Origin: Nocardioides marinisabuli
GTDB taxonomy: Bacteria; Actinomycetota; Actinomycetes; Propionibacteriales; Nocardioidaceae
Assembly: GCF_013466785.1 (NCBI RefSeq)
Contig: NZ_CP059163.1
Location: forward strand, 1,302,001 to 1,366,000
DNA: 64,000 bases
Direction: 5' to 3'
Position 1 is the stretch's first letter. Every line of letters starts with the position of its first letter. Under the pieces are notes generated by a model, which was not told the origin of the DNA, ran no database searches, and saw only the letters and a program-made list of their open reading frames with translations. Position numbers and translations under genes: made by a program. Positions 37,127 through 46,205 of the stretch are shown in pieces.

Positions 37127-38599
37127 ATGACGCGGCTGACCTCCCACGACCTCATCGACCTCGTGCTGGACGAGGGGTCGTGGCGCAGCTGGGACGAGGC
37201 GCCGTCGTACGGCGAGATCAGCGAGCAGTACGCCGCCGAGCTCGCGGCGGCGCGCGAGAAGGCCGGCACCGACGAGGCGGTGGTGACCGGCGAGGGGCTG
37301 CTGCGCGGACGGCGGGTGGCGGTGGTGCTGGGCGAGTTCGGCTTCCTGGCCGGCTCGATCGGGCGCGCGACCGCCGACCGGCTGGTCGCCACGATCACCC
37401 GCGCCACCGCGGAGGGGCTGCCGCTGCTGGCGGCCCCGATCAGCGGCGGCACCCGGATGCAGGAGGGCACGCCGGCCTTCGTGCAGATGGTGCGCATCGC
37501 CCAGGCGGTGATGGCGCACAAGACCTCGGGGCTGCCCTACCTGGTCTACCTGCGCCACCCCACGACCGGCGGCGTGATGGCCAGCTGGGGCTCGCTGGGC
37601 CACGTGACGGTCGCGGAGCCGGGCGCGCTGGTGGGGTTCCTGGGGCCGCGGGTCTACCAGGCGCTCTACGGCGAGGACTTCCCCGAGGACGTGCAGACCT
37701 CCGAGAACCTCTACGCCCGCGGCATCATCGACGCGGTCGTGGCGCCCGAGGACATCGCCGACATCCTGCACCGCGCCCTGCGGATCATGCTGCCCCCGCG
37801 CGAGCAGATGGCACAGGTGCCCGACCCGGGCGACGACGAGATCCCCGACGTCGACACCTGGGAGGCCGTCACCCGCTCCCGCGACCCCGAGCGCCCCGGC
37901 GTACGCCGGCTGCTGAGGTACGCCGCCGACGACGTGGTGCCGCTCAACGGCACCGGCCAGGGCGAGGCCGACCCGGGGCTGCTGATCGCGCTGGTGCGCT
38001 TCGGCGAGGTGCCGTGCGTGTTCCTCGGCCAGGACCGCCGCGGCCAGACCAAGACCCACCCCCTCGGCCCGGAGGCGCTGCGCGAGGCGCGGCGCGGGAT
38101 GCGGCTGGCCTCCGAGCTGCGGCTGCCGCTGCTCACCGTCATCGACACCCAGGGCGCGGCGCTGAGCGTGAACGCCGAGAACGGCGGGCTGGCCGGCGAG
38201 ATCGCGCGCTGCCTGGGCGACCTGGTCACCCTCTACGCGCCCACGCTGAGCCTGATGCTCGGCGAGGGCAACGGCGGCGGGGCCCTGGCGCTGCTGCCGG
38301 CCGACCGGGTGGTGGCCGCCCAGCACGCCTGGCTCTCGCCGCTGCCGCCCGAGGGCGCCAGCGCGATCGTGCACCGCGACCTCGACCACGCCCCCGAGAT
38401 GGCCCGTCAGCAGCGGGTCCGGGCGCTCGACCTGCACGCCGCCGGCGTCGTCGACCGGGTCGTGGGCGAGCGCCCCGACGCCGCCGAGGAGCCCGAGGAC
38501 TTCTGCCGCCGGGTCGGCGCCGTGCTCGCTCACGAGCTGGCCGGGCTGCTGACCCGAGGCGCCGGCAGCCCCGCGGAGCGGGTGCGCCGCTACGAGTGA
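37127..38599 (+). CDS. Fused acyl-CoA carboxyltransferase (beta-alpha, AccD-AccA type)
   Basis: This 490-residue protein holds both crotonase-fold halves of the carboxyltransferase in one chain. The first half (residues ~50-220) has GEFGFLAGSIGRATADRLV, PISGGTRMQEGTPAF and TTGGVMASWGSLG. The second half (residues ~260-480) has GQDRRGQTKTHPLGP, IDTQGAALSVNAENGGL and LMLGEGNGGGALALL. The usual zinc finger of bacterial AccD is missing, as in mycobacterial AccD3-like proteins. It would transfer CO2 from biotin carrier to acetyl-CoA. No biotin carboxylase gene is near. Confidence 0.9.
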   Translation: MTRLTSHDLIDLVLDEGSWRSWDEAPSYGEISEQYAAELAAAREKAGTDEAVVTGEGLLRGRRVAVVLGEFGFLAGSIGRATADRLVATITRATAEGLPLLAAPISGGTRMQEGTPAFVQMVRIAQAVMAHKTSGLPYLVYLRHPTTGGVMASWGSLGHVTVAEPGALVGFLGPRVYQALYGEDFPEDVQTSENLYARGIIDAVVAPEDIADILHRALRIMLPPREQMAQVPDPGDDEIPDVDTWEAVTRSRDPERPGVRRLLRYAADDVVPLNGTGQGEADPGLLIALVRFGEVPCVFLGQDRRGQTKTHPLGPEALREARRGMRLASELRLPLLTVIDTQGAALSVNAENGGLAGEIARCLGDLVTLYAPTLSLMLGEGNGGGALALLPADRVVAAQHAWLSPLPPEGASAIVHRDLDHAPEMARQQRVRALDLHAAGVVDRVVGERPDAAEEPEDFCRRVGAVLAHELAGLLTRGAGSPAERVRRYE

Positions 38600-38744
38600 C
38601 CACGCGGACGTTGGTCGAGGAGGTTGCGCAGCAACCGTCTCGAAACCCGGTGACCGGCCGGCGTACGGCGAGCGCGACCCTCACCGGGTCTCGACGACGT
38701 TCCTCGCTGGCGCTCGTCACTGCTCGACCAACGAGCGCCTCCGC

Positions 38745-38873
38745 TGGTTGAGCAGCGAGGGCCGAAGGCTCGAGCGTCGCCGAAACCCCGTGAGGCCATG
38801 GCGTACGGCGACCGGGCACGTCACCGGGTCTCGGCGACGTTCCTCGCTGGCGCTCGTCACTGCTCGACCAACG
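38745..38873. repeat. Family-A repeat unit, full copy 1
   Basis: This 129-bp unit runs from TGGTTGAGCAGCGAGGGCC to CTGCTCGACCAACG. Centre: CCATGGCGTACGGCGACC. The two ends are complementary (GGTTGAGCAG versus CTGCTCGACC). It is nearly identical to the copy at 38935; the only change I see is GTGAGGCC versus GTGAGCCC. Confidence 0.9.
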
Positions 38874-38934
38874 ACGCCGGGTCGGCGCGGTCCTCGCTGG
38901 CGCTCGTCACTGCTCGACCAACGGGCGCCTCCGT

Positions 38935-39063
38935 TGGTTGAGCAGCGAGGGCCGAAGGCTCGAGCGTCGCCGAAACCCCGTGAGCCCATGGCGTACGGCG
39001 ACCGGGCACGTCACCGGGTCTCGGCGACGTTCCTCGCTGGCGCTCGTCACTGCTCGACCAACG
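38935..39063. repeat. Family-A repeat unit, full copy 2
   Basis: This is the second 129-bp unit, in the same orientation as copy 1 with starts 190 bp apart. It is followed by an extra partial end (39075-39100). It lies 72 bp upstream of the start of the hydrolase-ABC fusion gene, so it may affect that gene's leader. Confidence 0.9.
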
Positions 39064-39135
39064 AGCGCCTCCGTTGGCGCTCGTCACTGCTCGACCAACG
39101 GACGGGGTGACGGGGCACCCTGTTGACTGGGGCGC

Positions 39136-41870
39136 ATGCGCGCCCGCTCCGCCGCCCTCACGGGCGCCCTGGCCCTCGCCCTCGCCCTCGTCGCGTCCGC
39201 GGCCTTGCTCGCCCCGGCGACGGCGGCGGGAGCCGGGGGCGAGGTCGCCGAGGCGATGGTCGCGGTGGGGCCCGAGCCCGGCGGCGCCGAGGTCGAGCTC
39301 GACACGTCGGTGTTCGTGCCCGACGGGGAGGGGCCGCACCCGGCGGTGCTGCTGACCCACGGCTTCGGCGGCAGCAAGGCCGACCTGGTCGAGCAGGCCG
39401 AGGACCTCGCGGGCGACGGCTACCTGGTGCTGACCTACACCGCGCGCGGCTTCGGCGCCTCCGGCGGGCGCATCCACCTGGCCGACCCCGCCTTCGAGAT
39501 CGCCGACGCCCGGGCGCTGGTCGACCTGCTGGCCGAGCGCGACGACGTCGTCACCGACGCCGACGGCGACCCCCGCGTCGGGCTCGTCGGGGCGTCGTAC
39601 GGCGGGGCGGTGTCGTTGATGACCGCCGCCACCGACCCGCGCGTCGACACCGTGGTCGCGGCGATCACCTGGCACGACCTGGCCGAGTCGTTCTTCCCGC
39701 AGTCGGTGGTCGGCAGCGACGAGCCGGGGCCCTTCAAGCAGCTGTGGGCCTCGCGGTTCTTCCTCTCCTCCACCGCGCAGGGGCAGGGCGGCGACCCGCT
39801 CTGCGGCCGGTTCGCCGCCGAGGTCTGCGCGCCCCTCCTGGAGGCGGCCGACAGCGGCGAGCCCAGCGAGGAGCTGCTCGAGCTGCTGGCAGCGCACAGC
39901 CCCGCGCCGCTGCTCGACGACCTCGACGCGCCGACCTACCTGGTGCAGGGCATGGCCGACACGCTCTTCGGCCTCGACCAGTCCGAGGCCACCGCCCGCG
40001 CGCTCGAGGAGCAGGGCACGCCGGTCGCGGTGCGCTGGAGCGACGGCGGCCACGACGACCTCGGCGGGTCGCTCGAGGCGGACACCGCGACGATCGAGCC
40101 GTGGCTCGACCACTACCTGCGCGGCGCCGGGGCCGAGGCAGCCGAGGGGGCCGACGACCTGCCGCTGCCCGAGCTCAGCTGGGCCCTGCCGCGCACCCGC
40201 GGCCAGGACACCGCCACCGTGCAGAGCAGCGACGAGACCGACGCGACGTCGTACGAGACGCTCGCGCTGAGCGGCGAGGAGCAGCCGCTGGCCAACCCGC
40301 CGGGCGGTGAGCCGCAGTCGCTGACCGCCGTGCCGTCGACCGGTGACGTGGTCGACGAGTTCAGCGACGTGCTGTCGACCTACCCGCTCGCCGCGCTGCC
40401 CGGCCAGTCGGCCTCCTTCGACACCGCCGAGCTCGACGAGGCCCGCACGGTCGTCGGCACGCCCCGGGTGCGCCTCGACGTGACCTCGACCGGGCGCAGC
40501 AGCACCCTCTTCCTGAGCCTGTGGCAGGTCAGCAACGGGGTGCCCGAGCTGACGCGCCGCCTGGTCGCGCCGGTCACGGTCGACACGACGCCCGGCGAGG
40601 AGACCAGCGTCGAGGTCGACCTGCCCGGCGGCACCTGGCAGGTGCCGGCCGGTTCCCGGCTGCGGGTGCTGGTGACCTCGACCGACCAGACGTACGCCGC
40701 CCCGCGGGCCGCCCGCGCCGACGTCGTGCAGGTCAGCGACCTGCAGCTGCCCTCGGTCGAGGGCGCGACGGTGCTGGCCACCGAGGGCGGCGAGGGCCTC
40801 GACGACGAGGTCGTGGGGCTGCTCGTGGCCATCGGCGTGGTGCTGCTGGGGCTGCTGGGCGCGGCGCTGGTGGGCCGGCGCCGCAGCCACGGACCCGTCG
40901 ACCCCGAGCTGGCCGACGTGCCGCTGGTCGTCGACGGGCTGGTCAAGACCTACGCCGACGGCCACCGCGCCGTCGACGACGTGTCCTGGCGCGCCGAGCG
41001 CGGCCAGGTCGTGGGCCTGCTGGGCCCCACGGCGCCGGCAAGACCACGACGCTGCGGATGGTGATGGGCCTGATCGCGCCCGACGCCGGGCGGGTGCACG
41101 TGCTGGGCCGCCAGGTCGGGCCGGGCACGCCGGTGCTGGCCCGGGTCGGGGCCCTGATCGAGGGGCCGGGCTTCCTGCCGCACCTCAGCGGGCGCGCCAA
41201 CCTCGAGGCCTACTGGGCCGCCACCGGTCGCGACCCGGCCGAGGCCGGCTACGAGGAGGTCCTCGAGATCGCGGCGCTCGGTGGTGCGATCGAGCGGCCG
41301 GTGCGCACCTACAGCCACGGCATGCGCCAGCGGCTCGGCATCGCCCAGGCGATGCTCGGGCTGCCCGAGGTGCTGGTGCTCGACGAGCCGACCAACGGGC
41401 TCGACCCGCCGCAGATCGCGGGGCTGCGCCCGGTGCTGGCCCGGTACGCCGCCGCGGGCCGCACCGTCGTGGTCTCCAGCCACCTGCTGGCCGAGGTCGA
41501 GCTGACCTGCTCGCACGTCGTGGTGATGCACGCGGGCCGGGTCGTGGTGACCGGCACCGTGGCCGAGCTGGTCGACTCCACCGACACCACGGTGGTGACG
41601 CTCGCGCCGGGCAGCGACCCGTCGTCGCTGGCCGAGCGGCTGCGCGACCTCGAGGGCGTCAGCGAGGTCGACGTGGTCGAAGACGTCGACGAGCCCCACG
41701 TCGTGGTCGTCGCCCACCTCCCGCGCGCCGAGGTGGTGCGCGCGGCCGCCGCGAGCGGCGCCGACGTGGTCGGCGTCAGCAGCCGCCGGCACCTCGAGGA
41801 GGTCTTCCTCGGCGTGATCGCCGCGGCCTCCGGCTCCGACCCCGACCTCAGGCAGGTGCGTTCGCGATGA
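39136..41870 (+). pseudogene. Exported S15-type hydrolase fused to an ABC ATPase, one-base deletion in Walker A
   Basis: With one base restored the gene encodes 911 residues. Residues 1-32 are a signal peptide. Residues ~45-330 are an alpha/beta hydrolase (TYTARGFGASGG, nucleophile elbow VGASYGGAVS, H in DGGHDDLGG). Residues ~340-570 are a jelly-roll tail like that of X-Pro dipeptidyl peptidases (S15/CocE). A transmembrane helix (LLVAIGVVLLGLLGAALVG) follows, then an ABC ATPase with YSHGMRQRLGIAQAML and VLVLDEPTNGLDP. The break is at 41026-41030: GPTAPARP should be GPNGAGKTT, one A missing. It overlaps the permease gene by 4 bp. Confidence 0.83.
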
Positions 41871-42709
41871 GCTCCTCCACCGCGTCCCTCGAGACGCTCC
41901 CCGGGCGGCCGCTGTCGCTGCGCGCCGAGCTGCGCCGCCAGCTGTCGCGGCGGCGTACGACGTGGTCGTTCGTGCTGCTGCTCGCGCTGCCGCTGGTGAT
42001 CGTGGCGGCCTTCGCGCTCGGCGACGGCGACCCCAGCGAGGGCAGCCTCGTCGACCTGGCCACCGGCGGCGCGGCCAACTTCACCGTCTTCACCACCGCG
42101 GTGTCCTCGTCGTTCCTGCTGATCGTGCTGGCGGCGCTCTTCGTCGGCGACTCGCTGCCCTCGGAGGCGTCGTGGTCGACGCTGCGCTACCTGCTGCTGG
42201 CGCCCGTGCCCCGCTCCCGGCTGCTGCTGAGCAAGCTGGTCATCGGGCTGCTCAGCACCGCGGTGGCGGTGCTGGCGCTGATCGGCTGGTCGCTGCTGGT
42301 GGGGCTGGTCTTCTACGGCCCGGCCGGCTTCAGCAACCCCAGCGGCGGCACCCTCGACTGGGCGACGTTCGGGCCGCGCCTGGCGCTCATCGCGGCGTAC
42401 CTGGTCGTCGTCCTGATGCCGGTCGGTGCGATCGCCTTCGCGTTCGGGGTGCGCACCGACGCGCCGCTGGCCGCCGTCGGCGGGGCGGTGATGGTGACGA
42501 TCGTGGCCGCGATCCTCGACCAGATCGACAACCTGGGGTCGCTGCGCAACGCGCTGCCGATGCACGACGCCGGGGCGTGGTTCGCGCTGCTGCGGCCCGA
42601 GGTGGTCTGGGACGACCTGGTGCAGGGCACGCTGTGGTCGATGCTCTACACGCTGGTCTTCGTGGGGCTGGCGTTCTGGATGTTCCGGCGCAAGGACGTG
42701 CTGAGCTGA
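41867..42709 (+). CDS. ABC transporter permease (ABC-2 type)
   Basis: This 280-residue protein has about six transmembrane segments and the ABC-2 layout: a short basic N-terminal tail (LRRQLSRRRTTWSF), a first helix, then a long extracellular part (GDGDPSEGSLVDLATGG), and a helical core (SFLLIVLAALFVGDSLPSEASWSTLRYLL, a coupling helix near LLLAPVPRSRLLLSKLVIG). It starts at an ATG overlapping the hydrolase-ABC fusion stop, so the ATPase domain and this permease form one exporter. Substrate is unknown; the attached hydrolase may process it. Confidence 0.9.
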   Translation: MSSSTASLETLPGRPLSLRAELRRQLSRRRTTWSFVLLLALPLVIVAAFALGDGDPSEGSLVDLATGGAANFTVFTTAVSSSFLLIVLAALFVGDSLPSEASWSTLRYLLLAPVPRSRLLLSKLVIGLLSTAVAVLALIGWSLLVGLVFYGPAGFSNPSGGTLDWATFGPRLALIAAYLVVVLMPVGAIAFAFGVRTDAPLAAVGGAVMVTIVAAILDQIDNLGSLRNALPMHDAGAWFALLRPEVVWDDLVQGTLWSMLYTLVFVGLAFWMFRRKDVLS

Positions 42710-42806
42710 GCCGGGTGGTCGTCGGCGGGCGGGCGTAGCCCCGTCCGGCCCGGGTCGTTGACCGGAAGTGGTCCAGACCGCCTGGGCCACGGACGGAAGG
42801 ACGACG

Positions 42807-43946
42807 ATGCGCCTGTCTCGGAAGGCCGGTACCGCCGGTTCGCTGTTCGCCGCCGCGGCGATGGTGGCCAGCACCACCACCCCTGCCCACGCCGCCACCG
42901 ACGACCCCCTGCGGGGCCAGCAGTGGGGTCTCGACCAGGTCCGGGCCGAAGCGGCCTGGCCCACCACGACGGGCGCCGGCGCGGTGGTCGCCGTCGTCGA
43001 CACCGGGGTCGACTTCTCGCACCCCGACCTGAGGGCCAACCTGCTCCAGGGTGCGACCTTCACCGGCTGCGAAGGCACGGCGCCCTGCGGCAACGGCGAC
43101 TTCCGCGGCCCCGACGGCGAGAACAACGCCGACGAGCACGGCACCCACGTGGCCGGGATCGTCGCGGCCGTCACCGGCAACGGCGTCGGCGTGGCCGGCA
43201 CCGCGCCGGACGCCAAGATCCTGCCCGTCAAGGTGCTCGAGGACGGCAGCGGCTTTTTCGCCGAGATCGCCGCCGGCATCCGCTGGTCGGCCGACAACGG
43301 CGCGGACGTCGTCAACCTGAGCCTCGGCGGCCTGCCCGGGCTGCAGGCGCTCACCCTGACCGGCGTCGAGTCCGACGTCACCGACGCCATCGCCTACGCC
43401 AACGAGCGCGGGGTCACCGTCGTGGCGGCCGCCGGCAACACGGCCACCCCCCTGTGCAACACGCCGGCCTTCGAGCCCGGCGCGATCTGCGTGGCCTCCA
43501 CGGACCGCAACGAGGTCAAGAGCTGGTTCTCCGAGCTGCCCAACAAGCTCGACCTCAAGGCGGTGACCGCCCCCGGCGGCGCCGGCCTGACGTCCTGCGA
43601 GGACGACATCGTCTCGACGGTGCCCCTGGGCACCGGCAGCGCGGCCTGCGGCGAGTCCGACTACGACTACTACGCCGGGACCTCGATGGCCACGCCGCAC
43701 GTCGCGGGGGTCGCCGCGCTGCTCGCGGCCCAGGGACGCACCCGCGAGAACATCGAGGCGGCCCTGCTCGACACCGCACGCCAGCCGCTGACCGACGTCA
43801 CCGGGCTGTACTCGCCGGTCTACGGGTGGGGCATCGTCGACGCCGCCGCTGCCGTGCAGCAGCCCGGTGCCGCGACGACGACCGTCGACCCCGCGCCCAC
43901 CCAGGGCAACGGCAAGGGGAAGGGCAAGGGGCGGACGAAGGGCTGA
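42807..43946 (+). CDS. Exported subtilisin-like serine protease (S8)
   Basis: This 379-residue protein has a signal peptide (cleavage near PAHAA, residue 30). The catalytic triad is complete: D65 in VAVVDTGVDF, H111 in DEHGTHVAG and S293 in GTSMATPHVAG. The oxyanion Asn region reads VVAAAGNTATPLC. The C-terminal tail is a Gly/Lys-rich stretch (GNGKGKGKGRTKG), probably a cell-wall or charge tether. GGAAGG lies 6 bp before the ATG. There is no pro-domain as in secreted subtilisins, suggesting an actinobacterial intracellular-like or short-propeptide branch. Confidence 0.93.
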   Translation: MRLSRKAGTAGSLFAAAAMVASTTTPAHAATDDPLRGQQWGLDQVRAEAAWPTTTGAGAVVAVVDTGVDFSHPDLRANLLQGATFTGCEGTAPCGNGDFRGPDGENNADEHGTHVAGIVAAVTGNGVGVAGTAPDAKILPVKVLEDGSGFFAEIAAGIRWSADNGADVVNLSLGGLPGLQALTLTGVESDVTDAIAYANERGVTVVAAAGNTATPLCNTPAFEPGAICVASTDRNEVKSWFSELPNKLDLKAVTAPGGAGLTSCEDDIVSTVPLGTGSAACGESDYDYYAGTSMATPHVAGVAALLAAQGRTRENIEAALLDTARQPLTDVTGLYSPVYGWGIVDAAAAVQQPGAATTTVDPAPTQGNGKGKGKGRTKG

Positions 43947-43965
43947 GGCGAGCGCCGACGGCTGG

Positions 43966-43995
43966 CGCCGGCCCGGGCGCACGCCCGGGCCGGCG
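43966..43995. terminator. Bidirectional terminator hairpin
   Basis: CGCCGGCCCGGGC (43966-43978) pairs with GCCCGGGCCGGCG (43983-43995) as a perfect 13-bp stem with a 4-nt loop GCAC. It lies between the converging subtilase and nuclease-like genes, directly adjacent to the stop codon of the latter. It has no T-tract. Confidence 0.75.
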
Positions 43996-45309
43996 TCACC
44001 GGGACTGCGGCCCGCCCGGCGGGACCGCGAGGTCGACCCACACCATCCGGTGGTCCGAGCTCGGGAAGCCGTTGGTGTACGACGGGTCGTAGACGCCGGT
44101 CAGCCGGAAGAGCGGATCCTCCTGGACCGGCCAGAAGACACCCGCGTCCCGCACACGCAGGGGCCGCGACGGCAGCACGTAGTCGACGCGCAGGTTGCCG
44201 GCGGAGCCCGGGCCGTCGCTGAAGTCGGCGGTGTCCAGGGCGGGGTCGCCGGCATGGGTCCGGTTGGCGCCGCCCTGCAGGTCGGTCGCCTCGGCCGCGC
44301 CGTCGCTGGCGGGGGCGGGGTCGCGGACCAGGGGGTGCTCCACGACCTGTGCCGCGGCCCCGGCCACGCCGCTGCCGTCGGCGGGATCGGCGTTCAGGTC
44401 GCCCATCACGACGAACGCCGAGCCGGGGTGCAGCCCGCCGCGCTCGCCGTCGTCGTCGTAGATGTAGTCCGAGCGACCGGGCGAGACGTAGTCGGCCCAG
44501 AAGCGGATCTCGTCGTGGTTGCGGGTGCCGTTGCGGTCCTCCGGCCCGTCGAAGCCCGGGGGCGTCGGGTGGCTGGCCAGCACGTGGACCGTACGGCCGC
44601 CGACCTCGACGGGGACGTCGACGTGGTTCTTGCTCGAGAGCCGGAAGACCTCCAGCTCCTCCGGTGAGTACCAGTCGGCCGGCTCCGGGGTGTCGGGATC
44701 GTCGGGCAGCAGCGCACCCGGCATGTCCGCCCACCGGAACTCCTGGAAGGTCCGCACCGCGTCGGTGTCGATCGGGTGCTGGGAGAGGAGCGCGAAGGCG
44801 TACTGGCCCGGGAACTCGCCGTACCCGAAGGAGTCGTCGCCGTAGGCACGGCCCGACTGCCCGACCTCGCCGTTGTTGTTGAGGTCGAAGCCGCTCGCCA
44901 CGCCGGTGTTCGAGGCGAACACCATCGCGTAGGGGTAGTCGATCGGCTCGGCGCCACCCTGGCCCACGGCCAGGAAGTTGTCCTGGAAGCGCTGCAGGGC
45001 CAGTGCCTCGGGGTCGTGGTCGAACTCGTTGAGCAGCAGCACCTCGGGGCGCTGGCGCTGCACGATCTCGGCGACGTTGCGGACCTCGGCGTCCTGCGCC
45101 TCGTCGTCGGCATCGGCGAGGTCGGCGGCGAGCTCGCCCTCGGTGGTCCGGAACATGGAGACGTTGAAGGTGGCGATGCGCAGGCTCTCCGGCGGACCGC
45201 CCCGCTCAGGCGGGGGCTGCGCCACCGAGGCGTGCAGCGGCACCAGCAGCGCGGCGACCACCAGGCCGATGGCGCTCACGCGCGCATGACGGATCGAACG
45301 AGTTCTCAC
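43996..45309 (-). CDS. Exported endonuclease/exonuclease/phosphatase-family protein
   Basis: This 437-residue protein starts with a signal peptide (RHARVSAIGLVVAALLVPLHASVAQ). The EEP-fold metal site is visible: RIATFNVSMFR, EVLLLNEFDHD, HVLASHPTPP, VVMGDLNADPADGSG and the final SDHRMVWVDL. It would cleave phosphodiester or phosphomonoester bonds outside the cell, perhaps nucleic acid or inositol-type substrates; the actinobacterial members are often annotated as exported nucleases. It is divergent from the SDR at 45399 with an 89-bp gap. Confidence 0.9.
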   Translation of the reverse strand: MRTRSIRHARVSAIGLVVAALLVPLHASVAQPPPERGGPPESLRIATFNVSMFRTTEGELAADLADADDEAQDAEVRNVAEIVQRQRPEVLLLNEFDHDPEALALQRFQDNFLAVGQGGAEPIDYPYAMVFASNTGVASGFDLNNNGEVGQSGRAYGDDSFGYGEFPGQYAFALLSQHPIDTDAVRTFQEFRWADMPGALLPDDPDTPEPADWYSPEELEVFRLSSKNHVDVPVEVGGRTVHVLASHPTPPGFDGPEDRNGTRNHDEIRFWADYVSPGRSDYIYDDDGERGGLHPGSAFVVMGDLNADPADGSGVAGAAAQVVEHPLVRDPAPASDGAAEATDLQGGANRTHAGDPALDTADFSDGPGSAGNLRVDYVLPSRPLRVRDAGVFWPVQEDPLFRLTGVYDPSYTNGFPSSDHRMVWVDLAVPPGGPQSR

Positions 45310-45376
45310 GAGGACCTCCCGAGTAGATGACCAAGCTCGACCACTGTAGGCCCGGCCACCCCCCTCGAAGCCAGGC

Positions 45377-45390
45377 TAGAACTTGTTACA
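45377..45390. promoter_or_regulatory. KstR-like operator upstream of the SDR gene
   Basis: TAGAACTTGTTACA matches the published mycobacterial KstR consensus TnnAACnnGTTnnA at every fixed position. It ends 8 bp before the ATG at 45399. KstR is the TetR-family repressor of cholesterol/steroid catabolism; its gene is not in this window. Since one 14-mer can match by chance, the call rests on the position next to a hydroxysteroid-type SDR. Confidence 0.55.
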
Positions 45391-45398
45391 GTTCTGCG

Positions 45399-46205
45399 AT
45401 GCAGCGCACGTACGTCGTCTCCGGGTCCGCCTCCGGGATCGGGGCCGCCACGGCCGCCCTGCTGCGGGACAGCGGTGACCGGGTGATCGGGGTCGACCTG
45501 CGGGACGCCGAGGTGAGCGCCGACCTGTCGACCGCGGCCGGCCGGGCCGAGGCGGTCGCCGGGGTGCTGGCGCTGACCGACGTGGTGCACGGGGTGGTGG
45601 TGCGTGCGTGCGCGGGCGTGGCCGGGCTGACCGGCGTCGACCCGGCGCTGGTGGTGTCGGTGAACTACTTCGGGGCACTGGGCCTGGTGCGCGGGCTGCG
45701 ACCGGCCATGGCCGCGGCGGGCTCGGCGGCGGTGGTGCTGCTGGCCTCGAACTCGATCACCTGCCAGCCCGGCTGGGCCGGCGACGTGGCCGACCTGTGC
45801 CTGGGCGACGACGAGGGGGCCGCGTGCGCGGCCGCCGCGGCGACCGAGGCGGTGCAGGTCTACCCCGCGACCAAGGCCGCGCTCGCGTGGTGGGCGCGGC
45901 GCGAAGGCGTCGCCGCCGACTGGGTCGGCGCCGGCATCCGCGTCAACGCCGTCGCCCCCGGCCTCATCGCCACGCCCATGACCGACCAGCTCCGGGCCGA
46001 CCCCGAGCTCGGCGCCTTCGCCGACTCCTACCCGACCGCCATCGGCCGGCCCGGTCAGCCCGACGAGGTCGCCGCCGCCATCGCGTTCCTGCTCTCCGAC
46101 GCGGCCTCGCTGGTCGTCGGGTCCGTGCTGTACGTCGACGGGGGCACCGACGCGATGCTGCACCCGGAGGTGCCCGTGGGGTGGGAGGTCACTTCCGCCT
46201 CATGA
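45399..46205 (+). CDS. Short-chain dehydrogenase, hydroxysteroid-dehydrogenase-like
   Basis: This 268-residue SDR has the cofactor loop GSASGIGAATA (residues ~8-18), a Ser in VLLASNSI, and the YPATK catalytic pair (Y162-K166 region) followed by NAVAPGLIATPM. It lacks the NNAG motif: the segment reads VVRACAG. The sequence resembles 3-alpha-hydroxysteroid dehydrogenase/carbonyl reductases of the Comamonas HsdA type, which also have a large loop after Ser; here CQPGWAGDVADLCLGDDEG. The KstR-like site supports a steroid role (inference). Its last 6 bp overlap the gene at 46200. Confidence 0.85.
   Translation: MQRTYVVSGSASGIGAATAALLRDSGDRVIGVDLRDAEVSADLSTAAGRAEAVAGVLALTDVVHGVVVRACAGVAGLTGVDPALVVSVNYFGALGLVRGLRPAMAAAGSAAVVLLASNSITCQPGWAGDVADLCLGDDEGAACAAAAATEAVQVYPATKAALAWWARREGVAADWVGAGIRVNAVAPGLIATPMTDQLRADPELGAFADSYPTAIGRPGQPDEVAAAIAFLLSDAASLVVGSVLYVDGGTDAMLHPEVPVGWEVTSAS

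Larger units (their letters stand above)
38609..39100. repeat. Cluster of family-A palindromic repeats
   Basis: This gene-free stretch holds two full 129-bp units and several partial ones. The 33-bp end TCCTCGCTGGCGCTCGTCAC… occurs at 38701, 38841, 38891 and 39031, and a 26-bp part at 39075. The left end (38611-38643) has a variant containing GCGCAGCAACCGTCTCGA. Each unit is itself largely complementary end to end. The 61 bp between the two full units includes an isolated 33-bp end. No open frame here looks real. Confidence 0.92.

Noticed and set aside
38609-39100. CRISPR array at the repeat cluster
   Set aside because: Repeats are 129 bp and end-to-end complementary, spacers are not of equal size, and no cas genes lie near. 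It is a palindromic repeat cluster.
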